NCBI GenBank assembly: GCA_034190875.2
Contig: CM067346.1
Span: 40,460,199-40,524,198, forward strand
DNA length: 64,000 nucleotides
Origin: Urechis unicinctus
Lineage: Eukaryota > Annelida > Polychaeta > Xenopneusta > Urechidae
Direction: 5' to 3'
The notes under the pieces are model-generated. The model did no database searches. It was not told the origin of the DNA and saw only the letters and a list, made by a program, of their open reading frames with translations. Every line of letters begins with the position of its first letter. Position 1 is the first letter of the stretch. Shown here in pieces: positions 40,201 to 55,910 of this stretch. The translations under genes were made by a program, and so were the position numbers.

Positions 40201-40701
40201 TTTCATAAATCCGGGAAATGATATGAAACACTGGTGTTTAACATCTTGTTCAACAACGAGGTAATATGGTTTAAACGCCGTCGCTCAAATTACCCGCGCC
40301 CGCTTTGCACAAACCCATTCCCCACACTCCTGGGACGGAAGTCCAACACGTGCTACCGAATAGGGACATCTCATAGGTTATATTTACCCTGGTTGCAAAG
40401 AACCGGTTCTAATATAAAGACCTATATAATTCGCACTTTATATTGTTGATAGGACCATATCAAATACTCGAGAATAACTGCGTTCTTTACGTCTTTACCT
40501 ATTTAATGTAGCAGTGTAGTTGAGTCGCATGTATTTGTTATCACTGTTCGTAAGACTGAATAAGTATGATTACTACAGCGGAACATATTTACAGTTATTG
40601 AGGATGTCACAATCACATACTAAAAACCAATTCAAGTAATTAATGATACTGAATTGCTACATTGTATTGATGGAATGACATAATGGTGCTGCACAGCATG
40701 T
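28280..40701 (+). repeat. Diverged copies of a long modular repeat
   Basis: Many pieces match elsewhere in the same orientation. 28298-28420 matches 55270-55385 ('tgtaaggcattcac', 'gttgtcaaaagtgaa' versus 'ctgtcattagtaaa'). 30890-31000 matches 43985-44060. 31180-31290, 33540-33680, 40785-40880 and 60800-60900 share the 'gtgcctcctatag' module. 31975-32300 matches 34275-34620. 32547-32690 matches 57306-57440. 33200-33420 matches 60240-60440. 35790-36110 matches 45630-45925. 36540-37260 matches 52125-52650. 39830-40450 matches 52030-52080 and then 42330-42740. Divergence is roughly 20-35%. No protein-coding frame is kept across copies. Confidence 0.75.
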
Positions 40702-43700
40702 AGTCGCATAAATTAAATAATAGCAAAGTGGAAGAAGTAGATAATGTGACAGTATCCAATCAGCGACTGTTTACTACAACAGTACTACAACAGAGTGCCT
40801 CCTATAGAAAGCCACGCAGAATCTTATATAATGAAGAGTAAATATTCGCCCTGCATCTTCATTACTGGGTGTGCAACTCTGATGGGTTTGGCATACCGTT
40901 CACTTCCGGGCGTAACTGGCGAATTCATGATGCCCCAGAGAACTCTAAGTGTAAGATGTAACACAATAATGCATGTCAATTGAAGGTAACTCCGACGTTT
41001 CTCACGTCATTTATGCAAAACGATTATATACTAGGAACTGAATTCAACTACTTCGACGGACAATGGTCGTGAAGGCTAAATCATGACAACTTTTGGAACA
41101 GAAAACACTTAGATTGCATAGTATGAACACGACTACAAAGCCTCGTTGTTGGATCTAGTTGAAGGTTTCTTCCACTTTTTTCAAGCGTTCGTTGTCAACA
41201 CGCGCTACATTGTCTTAACGCGTACTAACATATGTTGTCACTTCCGATGTCGAATTGCTTCATTAGCATGGCACCAGACCGTTTCTCGTTTCTACCGTTT
41301 GTTAAGACATAGATGAGTTTGTACAAGTGTACTAGTAATAAATAGGTTTCCTCACTCTTGATGAGGGTGTTAATAAGATAAAGGATATCTTGCAATGGGA
41401 AGAGCAGTCAGCATCGTTCTAAATCTAAACGGGAAAATTGTATGCTGGCATGGCGTGATGCGACCAAACCATTGTGTAATAAAGTTCCAAAGTGAGTTAT
41501 CTTTAGCCACGTCGTTGGTGTCACGAACTACAGGTACATTTTGTACATCAGTAAATAAATATTGATGCGCTCCGTGATATTCATCGTCCAGTACAGTGAA
41601 TATATCGGGCGATGAATTTAAAGGAACGACTATAATCACCACCACCCACGTATGGGTGCGTTAACGTGTATCTATTACCATATAACAATTATTAAAATAC
41701 ATACCGATGCACAAAGACTTTGTCAATCCTTTTGAATAGCTTCTTAATAATGAAAATTAAAGGTACCTACACCTATCTGCTCCAATGAATACTTTATACA
41801 GCTGATTACTATTTGACCACTAATGGACCATATAACATCCTCACACGAATGATGTAGGGCTCATAAGGAAGTAAGCATTTTAAGTAATTGCGCGTGTCGT
41901 GTATGGTGCCAGGAAAACTACAGTGTCCAGACATGCAACATCTATTGTCATTAATGCGATGATTGCATGCCACCAGGGTACCGCTCGCGTTCGTCAAGAA
42001 CTTTGGTTAATAGAAGTAAAGCGTTAAACAAAATTAAATGAACATTAAAAATTGAGATAAGAGTTTGTCTGACGTGAATGTATTTTCACTCGTGGTTTCA
42101 GTGTTAATGACTCAGATGAGTGTTCGAGAAATTGCAATTCTACGTCCCAATTTATCAATCAGGTACTTACATCGTGAATCACAACGAGTGGAAGGAGCAG
42201 GGTTGAAGGAGTCATCCAGTATTTTCCATATCAGCTATATGATACCACCTGATGCTCTCAGTATCCTCATTTATGGGTTGCCGTAAAAACGATGAAAACA
42301 TACATAAGTTGAAGCAACAACACGACTTGAAAGAGACGATCTTGTGGAAGTCCTAACCCCCATTAAGAAGTTGAAATTTCCGTACCATTGAAAAAAGAGG
42401 TATATACATATGATGGTCATATAGAGCAACAAATACATCATAAAGTCGGGTAGCAGTTTTTCCATAATTTTGTTTTAAAACGTTTTAAAGACGTTTGTTA
42501 TTTTTGCATTGATATGAAATACTTGGGTTTAACATCTCTTTCAACAAGGAGGTGATAATGTTGGACGCTTTCATTAAGATTGGCAGGGCCCGTTTTGCAG
42601 AAACCCATCGCCCACATCTCTAGGACAGATGTCCATCACGTTCCACATAATGCAGCAGCCCATAGGTTATGTTTACTGTTGTTGCAACTAACCAATCTAA
42701 GATGACTTGTATAATACGCGCAAAATATTGCTGAAGAAATCATGTGAAAAACAATAGAATAATTAGTTTCTTCAATACTTTACTCCTGGAAAAACCCATC
42801 ATTGTTAACTTTTAAATAAGATCAATATAAAATGTAACTATACATGCACAAGTGCTATATGTTATGGATAAAAATGGCATTGTATTGGCTGTAGGTGTAT
42901 TTTAGCATTGGAATCAATTATGAAGGACGCAACAAACAACAGCTGTATTATTCGCATCAATAATAGATATTTCTAAGTTCGGGTGGCCTGATTATGATTT
43001 TTAGAATAAATCAGTGGCTGAGTCAGGTATGGCGAACATACCAAGATTGCAGCTTGTAGCTGTACTAATGCTGTAGAACAAACAATGAAAAATACTTAAT
43101 TTGTGTGGCAATCGCTACAAAACTACTGCGTGATTCGAAACAATTGTGGATATTTCTACGTTTGTGTGGTACAATATTGATTTAGCAAGCTGTACTATAG
43201 CTCAGTCGTTGAGCATATTTCGACGACGATATGAAGATACTGGTAGCAGTTTATATTATCTGGATGTAGATGGGTACAGTCGTGGGTACTTGTTATAACT
43301 GTTCAAAATACTTAGTATACGCTTATCTCATTATGGTGTTCACACTTGAAGCTCATGGTCCTATAAAAGCAATTGATAATCACCTCACAATACCATTCCC
43401 TCGATCCAATCACAACTAATAGCCTCACGTCTGTCATTCATTTGATGCAATCGCGAGGGGCTAGACACGGGTAAAATTGGTTATGCCATAATGGATGAGT
43501 AATAGGGAATTGCAATTATGATTTAAATCATCATCCTAAGTCGGATCGGAGTAACCTTTTATTGTTCAGGTATTTCTATGCAACGACTTTCCCTAACTGG
43601 AGCGCGATGCATGCTTCGGTTACGCCCCAAAACAAACCATTGAAACGACCAAGACCACACCACCTGCAGTGATGATTTGATCTATGACTTTCCGAGCGAT

Positions 43701-44413
43701 AAGCCCACTGGTTATGAGCTAACAGGCCGATTGTTTTCTGTTGCACTAATTGCTCGCCTGTGTGATGGTTTGAGAGGACAATCAATTATAACCAATAGTG
43801 GAATATTCAGCAATTGCATGGTACATTTGACTTCCAAGGTTTTCCAAATTAACGACACTAGTCCTATGTAGACGCATTCGTATTGCAGATTCTAGCATAC
43901 CTCAAGTTAACGCGATTTCGACATTTTGAGGAATCACAGTATTGCTTTTTATCTGGAAGGCCACTCACTAATGTTATCTTCAGCAAGTCGTTCACGATTA
44001 ACACTACCTTGAAAGGCATGTATCGCTTATTTATATTTAGGGTATATGCACGGTTCTTAATTATTTAAATTATTTCACTATTCCCATGACCGGCAAACTC
44101 TAAGAAAATACAACTCAGATGACTTTCATTGGTTCATAATGCAAAACAGAGCTAGTTTACGTACCACACTCTTACATCAATATTCAACATCCAGCCAGTG
44201 GTGTCATAATAAGAACATACACCATGTTATGCGTAACATGATGACATCTCACCCCACTTTGATGTCAGCTTACTGCCTTGGGTGCTAACTGTCTGAGTGG
44301 TACACACACAACTAACATCAAAAGAAAAGGACAAAGAAGAGGTTTAGTGTTTTATCCCCATGAATAAAACACTAAACAAACGCACACACACAAAACACAC
44401 ACAAACGTATATA

Positions 44414-44580
<167 letters not shown>

Positions 44581-45116
44581 GGTGTGGGTGTGTGCGTGTA
44601 TATAAATATAAATACATTGCCATTTCTCCCTCAAGTTATAAAGTGGATACGACCATCACGTAGTACAGCTTAAGATGTAGAGGTGTTATTCATTTTAGCT
44701 ATATGATAAAGCGTCACGATGAACTGATAACTACTCAAACAACACACCTGATAATGTTATTATTCTTCGTGTATACAACATAAGAGCAGTGTTCCCGTAT
44801 GAACGATGAACATGTGTTTAAGCACCATTACGCAGTGTTATGAGGGAGCTGGCTGCCAAGGTGAGAGACATTAACTGGCCCTTATTAAAAAGCCTCTTCA
44901 GAGCGCAGCATATCGGTTTGATACTTCAATGACCTTGTCAAATTGTGTAACGGTACCAAAACAGTGACATGGTTAGATGCGTCAAAAGTTACAACACATA
45001 TGGGTTAAGGGTCTATGCATACAAGCACACATAAGAACACGCATGCGCGATTATATATGGTTTTTAAGGTCCGTACAAACACACACTAATTCACACACAC
45101 CTATGGACATACAATC

Positions 45117-45421
<305 letters not shown>

Positions 45422-48400
45422 TTACAATTAATGCATGTGATCTGATGACGACTACCAGTTATCTGCTGTAATATACGTCGAGTCTAGACCCACGCCAACC
45501 GACTAGAAGGTCTAACGCCTTTTTTTAACTGTAATTATGTGATATCAAATTACTGTTTTTTAGTATCATTAGTATAAGCCTTATTCTAGTGAATACTTCC
45601 GAATCTGTCGATTAGGATTCCTTTTCTATTTTGGCTAAAAGGCCAAAGTTCCATTATCAAAGTTTATTTGGATCATCAATTATGATATCGAGATACGCCA
45701 TTATTCACGTCGTCCTGACGATAGCCGGATAGAACTGCTAATTCCATTGCTTATTGACCCACTTTACATCTAGGCCTTGATGAGAAAACCCTAGAGATCC
45801 TTGGAATGGCATATTTTATCGACACTACCAGGAGGTCATTTGGTTCAATGTCATTAAACTGTCACAATGCAGGAGCTGAATTTCGCCGTGAAAGAGGATT
45901 GGCAAATTAGTATTTCATGCGATGTGATTTGTGAAGGTCTCTGTAGTGAGACGAAAAATATAATGACGACCTGCAGCGATTATGATGAGGCAGTGAATTA
46001 CAATAGGCCACTTCGATCAACTGAATATCACTTTCGACGCATGGTACAGCAGGTGACGTAATGTTGGTACAGCTAATATACTCACTGCTTCTCTTACAAA
46101 TGTTATTCAAGGACTCAGGTGGAGGTGGTAAAGATTGATTATTGGGGAAATTAATTGTCTATTTTAGTAGTGAACGCAGTTTGTCTTAATATAAGTCATT
46201 GTACAGATACGTAGCATGAAGGCTCATGGCAGTCATTCGGATCATTGAAATAGGATACATATTCCACCAATCTGAAAATATACCACTATATGCACTATTG
46301 GAACGCGTGAATTTTCCATCATTCCCCATAAGAAGGAGCTTGAGTCGCATAAATTAAATAATAGCAAAGTGGAAGAAGTAGATAATGTGACAGTATCCAA
46401 TCAGCGACTGTTTACTACAACAGTACTACAACAGAGTGCCTCCTATAGAAAGCCACGCAGAATCTTATATAATGAAGAGTAAATATTCGCCCTGCATCTT
46501 CATTACTGGGTGTGCAACTCTGATGGGTTTGGCATACCGTTCACTTCCGGGCGTAACTGGCGAATTCATGATGCCCCAGAGAACTCTAAGTGTAAGATGT
46601 AACACAATAATGCATGTCAATTGAAGGTAACTCCGACGTTTCTCACGTCATTTTATGCAAAACGATTATATACTAGGAACTGAATTCAATTACTTCGACG
46701 GACAATGGTCGTGAAGGCTAAATCATGACAACTTTTGGAACAGAAAACACCTAGATTGCATAGCATGAACACGACTACGAAGCCTCGTTGTTGGATCTAG
46801 TCTGTTTTCAATCGTTCGTTGTCAACGCGCGCTACATTGTCTTAACGCGTACTAACATATGTTGTCACTTCCGATGTCGAATTGCTGCATCAGGTGGCAC
46901 CAGACCGTTTGTCGTTTCTACCGTTTGTTAGGGCATAAATGAGTTGGTACAAGTGTACTAGTTATGAATAGGTTTCCTCACTCTTGATGAGGGTGTTAAT
47001 AAGATAAAGGATATCTTGCAATGGGAAGTGCAGTCAGCATCGTTCTAAATCTAAAGGGGAAAATTGTATGCTGGCACGCGTGATGCGACCAAACCATTGT
47101 GTAATAAAGTTCCAAAGTGAATTATCTTTAGCCATATCGTTGGTGTCGCGAACTACAGGTAACTTTTGTACATGAACACTATCAGTAAATAAATATTGAT
47201 GCACTCCGTGATATTCATCGTCCAGTACAGTGAATATATCGGGCGATTAATTTAAAGGAAGGACTTTAATAACCATCACCCCCGTATGGGTGCGTTAACG
47301 TGAATCTATTACCATATTACAATTATTAAAATACATACCGATGCACGAAGAGTTTGTCAATCCTTTTGAATAGCTTCTTAATAATGAAAATTAAAGGTAC
47401 CTACACCTATCTGCTCCAATGAATACTTTAAATGGCTGACAGCTGATTACTATTTGACCACTAATGGACCATATAACATCCTCACACGAATGATGTAGGG
47501 CTCATAAGGAAGTAAGCATTTTAAGTAATTGCGCGTGTCGTGTATGGTGCCAGGATAACAACAGTGTCCAGACATGCAACATCTATTGTCATTAATGCGA
47601 TGATTGATTGCCGCTTTCATTGCATGCCACCAGGTCACCGCTCGCGTTCGTCAAGAACTTTGGTTAATAGAAGTAAAGCGTTAAACAAAATTAAATGAAC
47701 ATTAAAAATTAAATTGAGATAAGAGTTTGTCTGACGTGAATGCATTTTGCACTCGTGGTATCAGTGTTAATGACTCAGATGAGTGTTCGAGAAATTGCAA
47801 TTCTACGTCCCAATTTATCAATCAGGTACTTACATCGTGAATCACAACGAGTGGAAGGAGCAGGGTTGAAGGAGTCATCCTGTATTTTCCATATCAGCTA
47901 TATGATACCCACCTGATGCTCTCAGTATCCTCATTTATGGGTTGCCGTAAAAACGATGAAAACATACATAAGTTGAAGCAACAACACGACTTGAAAGAGA
48001 CGATCTTGTGGAAGTCCTAACCCCCATTAAGAAGTTGAAATTTCCGTACCATTGAAAAAAGAGGTATATACATATGATGGTCATATAGAGCAACAAATAC
48101 ATCATAAAGTCGGGTAGCAGTTGTTCCATAACTTTGTTTTAAAACGTTTTTAAAGACGTTTGTTATTTTTGCATTGATATGAAATACTTGGGTTTAACAT
48201 CTCTTTCAACAAGGAGGTGATAATGTTGGACGCTTTCATTAAGATTGGCAGGGCCCGTTTTGCAGAAACCCATCGCCCACATCTCTAGGACAGATGTCCA
48301 TCACGTTCCACATAATGCAGCAGCCCATAGGTTATGTTTACTGTTGTTGCAACTAACCAATCTAAGATGACTTGTATAATACGCGCAAAATATTGCTGAA

Positions 48401-50067
48401 GAAATCATGTGAAAAACAATAGAATAATTAGTTTCTTCAATACTTTACTCCTGGAAAAACCCATCATTGTTAACTTTTAAATAAGATCAATATAAAATGT
48501 AACTATACATGCACAAGTGCTATATGTTATGGATAAAAATGGCATTGTATTGGCTGTAGGTGTATTTTAGCATTGGAATCAATTATGAAGGACGCAACAA
48601 ACAACAGCTGTATTATTCGCATCAATAATAGATATTTCTAAGTTCGGGTGGCCTGATTATGATTTTTAGAATAAATCAGTGGCTGAGTCAGGTATGGCGA
48701 ACATACCAAGATTGCAGCTTGTAGCTGTACTAATGCTGTAGAACAAACAATGAAAAATACTTACTTTGTGTGGCAATCGCTACAAAACTACTGCGTGATT
48801 CGAAACAATTGTGGATATTTCTACGTTTGTGTGGTACAATATTGATGTAGCAAGCTGTACTATAGCTCAGTCGTTGAGCATATTTCGACGACGATATGAA
48901 GATACTGGTAGCAGTTTATTTTATGTGGTATCTGATGTAGATGGGTACAGTCGTGGGTACTTGTTATAACTGTTCAAAATACTTAGTATAAGCTAATCTC
49001 ATTATGGTGTTCACACTTGAAGCTCATGGTCCTATAAAAGCAATTGATAATCACCTCACAATACCATTCCCTCGATCCAATCACAACTAATAGCCTCACG
49101 TCTGTCATTCATTTGATGCAATCGCGAGGGGCTAGACACGGGTAAAATTGGTTATGCCATAATGGATGAGTAATAGGGAATTGCAATTATGATTTAAATC
49201 ATCATCCTAAGTCGGATCGGAGTAACCTTTTATTGTTCAGGTATTTCTATGCAACGACTTTCCCTAACTGGAGCGCGATGCATGCTTCGGTTACGCCCCA
49301 AAACAAACCATTGAAACGACCAAGACCACACCACCTGCAGTGATGATTTGATCTATGACTTTCCGAGCGATAAGCCCACTGGTTATGAGCTAACAGGCCG
49401 ATTGTTTTTCTGTTGCACTAATTGCTCGCCTGTGTGATGGTTTGAGAGGACAATCAATTATAACCAATAGTGGAATATTCAGCAATTGCATGGTACATTT
49501 GACTTCCAAGGTTTTCCAAATTAACGACACTAGTCCTATGTAGACGCATTCGTATTGCAGATTCTAGCATACCTCAAGTTAACGCGATTTCGACATTTTG
49601 AGGAATCACAGTATTGCTTTTTATCTGGAAGGCCACTCACTAATGTTATCTTCAGCAAGTCGTTCACGATTAACACTACCTTGAAAGGCATGTATCGCTT
49701 ATTATATTTAGGGTATATGCACGGTTCTTAATTATTTAAATTATTTCACTATTCCCATGACCGGCAAACTCTAAGAAAATACTCAGATGACTTTCATTGG
49801 TTCATAATGCAAAACAGAGCTAGTTTACGTACCACACTCTTACATCAATATTCAACATCCAGCCAGTGGTGTCATAATAAGGACATACACCATGTTATGC
49901 GTAACATGATGACATCTCACCCCACTTTGATGTCAGCTTACTGCCTTGGGTGCTAACTGTCTGAGTGGTACACACACAACTAACATCAAAAGAAAAGGAC
50001 AAAGAAGAGGTTTAGTGTTTTATCCCCATGAATAAAACACTAAACAAACGCACACACACAAACACAC

Positions 50068-50246
<179 letters not shown>

Positions 50247-50780
50247 TGTGGGTGTGTGCGTGTATATAAATATATATACATTGCCATTTCTCCCTCAAGT
50301 TATAAAGAGGATACGACCATCACGTAGTACAGCTTAAGATGTAGAGGTGTTATTCATTTTAGCTATATGATAAAGCGTCACGATGAACTGATAACTACTC
50401 AAACAACACACCTGATAATGTTATTATTCTTCGTGTATACAACATAAGAGCAGTGTTCCCGTATGAACGATGAACATGTGTTTAAGCACCATTACGCAGT
50501 GTTATGAGGGAGCTGGCTGCCAAGGTGAGAGACATTAACTGGCCCTTATTAAAAAGCCTCTTCAGAGCGCAGCATATCGGTTTGATACTTCAATGACCTT
50601 GTCAAATTGTGTAACGGTACCAAAACAGTGACATGGTTAGATGCGTCAAAAGTTACAACACATATGGGTTAAGGGTCTATGCATACAAGCACACATAAGA
50701 ACACGCATGCGCGATTATATATGGTTTTTAAGGTCCGTACAAACACACACTAATTCACACACACCTATGGACATACAATC

Positions 50781-51079
<299 letters not shown>

Positions 51080-52000
51080 TTACAATTAATGCATGTGATC
51101 TGATGACGACTACCAGTTATCTGCTGTAATATACGTCGAGTCTAGACCCCACGCCAACCGACTAGAAAGGTCTAACTTTTTTTTAACTGTAATTATGTGA
51201 TATCAAATTATCGTTTTTTAGTATCATTTGTATAAGCCTCATTCTAGTGAATACTTCCGAAACTGTCGATTAGGATTCCTTTTCTATTTTGGCTAAAAGG
51301 CAAAAGTTCCATTATCAAAGTTTATTTGGATCATCAATTATGATATCGAGATACGCCATTATTCACGTCGTCCTGACGATAGCCGGATAGAACTGCTAAT
51401 TCCATTGCTTATTGACCCACTTTACATCTAGGCCTTGATGAGAAAACCCTAGAGATCCTTGGAATGGCATATTTTATCGACACTACCAGGAGGTCATTTG
51501 GTTCAATGTCATTAAACTGTCACAATGCAGGAGCTGAATTTCGCCGTGAAAGAGGATTGGCAAATTAGTATTTCATGCGATGTGATTTGTGAAGGTCTCT
51601 GTAGTGAGACGAAAAATATAATGACGACCTGCAGCGATTATGATGAGGCAGTGAATTACAATAGGCCACTTCGATCAACTGAATATCACTTTCGACGCAT
51701 GGTACAGCAGGTGACGTAATGTTGGTACAGCTAATATACTCACTGCTTCTCTTACAAATGTTATTCAAGGACTCAGGTGGAGGTGGTAAAGATTGATTAT
51801 TGGGGAAATTAATTGTCTATTTTAGTAGTGAACGCAGTTTGTCTTAATATAAGTCATTGTACAGATACGTAGCATGAAGGCTCATGGCAGTCATTCGGAT
51901 CATTGAAATAGGATACATATTCCACCAATCTGAAAATATACCACTATATGCACTATTGGAACGCGTGAATTTTCCATCATTCCCCATAAGAAGGAGCTTG

Positions 52001-55000
52001 TGGTTTATTTCAACCATACGGTATTGCATTTTGGATTATATCTAAGGTGACTCCGATGCAACTGACGAATAATCCATAGAGATATAGAGGTGGGGGGGGG
52101 GATTCATCCAACCCGTAGTAAGTAAACATTTGGTTGTTCTCACTGGTTTGCAAGTGTTATGGTGACATGACGTTCAGTCAGGGATATGGCGAACCGCAGG
52201 ACAAAGAACAAAGATACTTAACATAATCTAAAGATACTACCAAAATACACAATCTTGCATAGTACAGCTCAATCAGAACACTAGGGAAGTGATGCATAAT
52301 CACATTGCGTCATGTAACATGCCGTGCAGTAGATGTAGGGGATTGAACTCGTAAATGACATTATATTCGTCAAAAAATTAAATGTTCTGGAGAGCAACTG
52401 TACTTACTACATGTACCATATACACTACAAGAGAGGCAGTTTTGGCTGGGTTAGGGGTTTCTGTTAAGAAGAGATTATGCGTAGAGACATGGCATATGGC
52501 CCGGAATTTCGCGCTCGTCACATTTGTAGATGAGCATAACCGAATGTCTTAGAGTCAAGCAAAGACAAATTGTTACTGAGAATATTCGTAAGCCATGCAG
52601 ATGCCTCAAGCAGCTGCCGGATACAAGGCCTGGTTATTTAGGGTGGAACGAATTAGGCTGGTTGCGATAAATCTTTAGGCAATATGGCTGCAACAGCCAG
52701 GCTGACAACGATATATAATATTATAACAGAACAATGAACAAATTCAGTATATGCACCAGTTCAGGGAAGCCTTTTTATTCGCTTCGAACAGAGCAGCCAA
52801 TTTCATTATCAAAACAGTCAAGGTTATCGTTGGTGGTTGGTGACGGAAGCAAGTATTGATTACTGTATGAATGAAGGCGCAATCTAAATTGTGTACGTGC
52901 CTTGTCTTAAAATAATTTAGTGTGTAGATATAGGCCAATTGAAAAGGAAGATGAGTAACTTTGGGTCTTGAAGCTATTAAAATAGGCCAAAGCACATGGG
53001 TGCCACATCATTTAACTGGCATTAAATATATACCATTTGAAATAGTGTTAGTATACGAATGTTTTCCCATTAAACACGTATTATTCTGCAACAAGGTATA
53101 CCTGATACGCATTTGGCTGTAATGTCGATACCAAAACTGACGATGTATAGAAATAAACATGAACAATTCTGGAGTAATTTGCAATCAACGTCAAAAATGT
53201 ACCCCCTACAATGATAAGCAAAGACAATATAGGTCTATGTGATACAATGTACGATAGCGTCACATAAAAACGATACAGAAAGAACTCGGCGACAGAAGAG
53301 CTTAATAGTTTTGACAATGGATACTAATGGATTTTAGAGCAGTTACCTCATTATGCATATGTGTATAGCAAGCTATCCAGTTGACAAAACCCGTCATCTT
53401 CTTTGGTGATATTACAAAAAGCTACCAAATTATCTTCGGATGTACGCAGGGTTTTCACCATGCTTGCAGCTTATTTCTCGAAACAATCAACATGATCGGT
53501 GGAAGATTTGTACACTGCAGGAACTTTTATACTCAAATACAATTCAGTGTCTTCATTTATTGCAACAAGATATTATCATTTTTTAAATGAACTGGTGTAT
53601 TTTTGCTTCTAGATGTCTGTGATATTTTTGGGACTGTAACCAGGCATGTATTGATGGTAATGTTTACGACTGAAGCACACTGTGAGGCATTTATTCTATG
53701 ATAAAACATTAATCCTTTCTGTGGGTGTATGACCCCCTGAAACAAGAGACAACAGCTTGCAATACTAACGAACAACAGCAGCAACGCCTGTTTCTGAGAT
53801 GCAGCATTTATCACGCAATGATTGACGGTAAATAATGCAAACAAGTGTGCATTCGCAGAGGGGTTCTCGGTGAATATCGCGAAGTCAGTTTGTACAAGTT
53901 TCTCTACACGCACGATCTATAGTCTCGTTTTTATGTTAGTGATATTTACGCAGCTGTTGCACGAGGCAGAGGCCGCTCATGGTCCTCATATTGAAACGCC
54001 CCTTTTGTCACATTTAACATATTTCAGCATTGTATGCACGTCATTATTATCGTCACTTTAAATATTCGTCAATATTTATGTTTGTCGAATTTTCAAACGT
54101 ATAGTGCATAATTTATAATTGAGAATCAGTCAATCAAGAAATCAGATGTTTGACACTATCGGGATCTGGTCTGATAAGATATTTATGCGAAATGTTATAA
54201 CCTAAACGGGTGGATATATACATTTTACCGCACAGTCAGTCACCAGTTCAATATCTCAAGAGGAGCAACTAATCAAATTTCAGACCAATGGCAATGATTG
54301 TTGTATTGCATGTCATTCGAGCAGGAGAGGCATTGTTAGCCAATTAAAATATGCATCCTGACATACGTCCAATAAAATATCAATATAATGAGACATCATC
54401 CTGTAGAACATTAATGTTAGCGTAGGTATCGGTCTTCTAGTCAATATATGGCCTTTACTTATCAAGCAATGACAATGCCTAAGGCGCGTTATAACAAACC
54501 GCTCTGCATCCTTAAGTGGGTTGCGACCTGCCCCTACCAATGACCGCGCTGGTATTCAGCAGGTAGCTTTAATGCCGACAGTCATGTAGTGTCATACATA
54601 ATCAGGCGTATGTATGCGCCAACCCTGTCATTGTTGATTAATCAACACTGATGGTGTTGCGTTACTCTCTAATCTCTGTCCTAATGTCGATGGAGCGCAT
54701 GACCCGTTTTTAAATAATTGCAGGCTTGTTGATCCAGCTAATCCTTAAAGGTTGGCTTTTCAAGGAAATACACAAAGCAGAAACATATCGCTGACAAGAA
54801 GATTCTTCAGATCCACAATCATGAGAACAGCCGGATGATATCCTTTTGTTGTGCATTACCTGTTATATAATTGTTTACTGGCAAGAATAAAATTCGATGA
54901 GGCTAAATAACGATGAACATGGCCGATGTTGGACGCCGATATGCCGCCGGTTAAAAAATATAGTTGGTCTGCCTTTATTGAACAAGACCCTGTATACGAA

Positions 55001-55782
55001 AAGTGACGTGTTATAAAAGTGTGCATAATTATGTGAATTGTACAAAGCTAGTGTTTAAGTCGTCCATGTTGTCGTTTTCAATGTGCTTATATGTCTATTC
55101 GATACCGTGAATTTGGACCCAAACCATCGGCGCTTTGGCCAAATTGGTCGTGTTGCACCGTCGGGGTCGGGCATATAAGCTGCAGTTTCGGAATCTGGTT
55201 GTATCATATGCAAACTGCAATCACATGACAGACAAAACTTGTCTTACTATAGTGGAATTGTTCCCTTCAATCTGTAAGGCATTCACTGTCTGTCATTGAC
55301 AGCACGTTGACAGTAAAACAGCTTTCTCTCTATGATATTTCACTGACTCACTGTCATTAGTAAATGCAAATAATTCATCTGGTATGGTAAGTGTTCCTTA
55401 TGACTCAAAATATTCTCAAACTAATGGTGTAGACATACTGAATGGAACTTTAATTCCTTGACGTTTTGAAAGTCGAAATAATCGAACGTGGATGTGTATC
55501 AAATTAAGATACTTAAACGCTTTATCTGAAGTTAACGTAAAGAGTACTGGTGGCCATTCGCCAATTCCGCTAGACTCCAAAAAAAAAAAAGTCTCTTCCT
55601 TAAAAGTACGAGGAAAAAACAATTGAAGCGAATCAACTTCAATTATAGTTGCATGCTGCCACTGATCACGGCTTATTACTGCAATGCACATAATAAATTC
55701 ATTGTGTGAGGCCTTTAACCCTCATGTGGCGAAAACCTCATTCTGCACAAAGTTTCTTATCAGAATTATGTAAAAATATATA

Positions 55783-55858
<76 letters not shown>

Positions 55859-55870
55859 TATATATATAAA

Positions 55871-55910
<40 letters not shown>

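Noticed and set aside
40795-40983. Short frame starting PPIESHAESYIM, also present at 46436 and, related, at 33610
   Set aside because: The frame is identical in the recent copies because the DNA is. In older relatives at about 31230 and 60845 the same frame meets stops after about 12-13 codons, and the start is GTG rather than ATG. Not a conserved gene.
42271-42465. Minus-strand frame MEQLLP..FMM..L..YMTIIC seen in copies 1 and 2 and at about 59010
   Set aside because: The third copy ends early at a stop, and the 40.0-kb relative has a stop after about ten codons and is open only in another frame. This fits DNA similarity, not protein constraint.
43192-43225. tRNA-like D-arm, 'tagctcagtcgttgagc', in the repeat core (also at about 48855 and, altered, 59765)
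   Set aside because: No acceptor stem pairing and no B box at a suitable distance; the nearest candidate 'gttcaaaa' is about 100 bp away and poor. Chance or a very decayed relic.
53557-53913. 118-codon minus-strand frame, the longest outside microsatellites
   Set aside because: No domain recognised, overlaps another open frame on the plus strand, and its length is plausible by chance over 128 kb of both strands.
53822-54061. 79-codon frame with a hydrophobic stretch (FMLVIFTQLL) resembling a signal peptide
   Set aside because: The hydrophobic stretch lies about 35 residues from the start. There are no cysteine pattern, cleavage or repeat motifs after it, and no homologous frame elsewhere.
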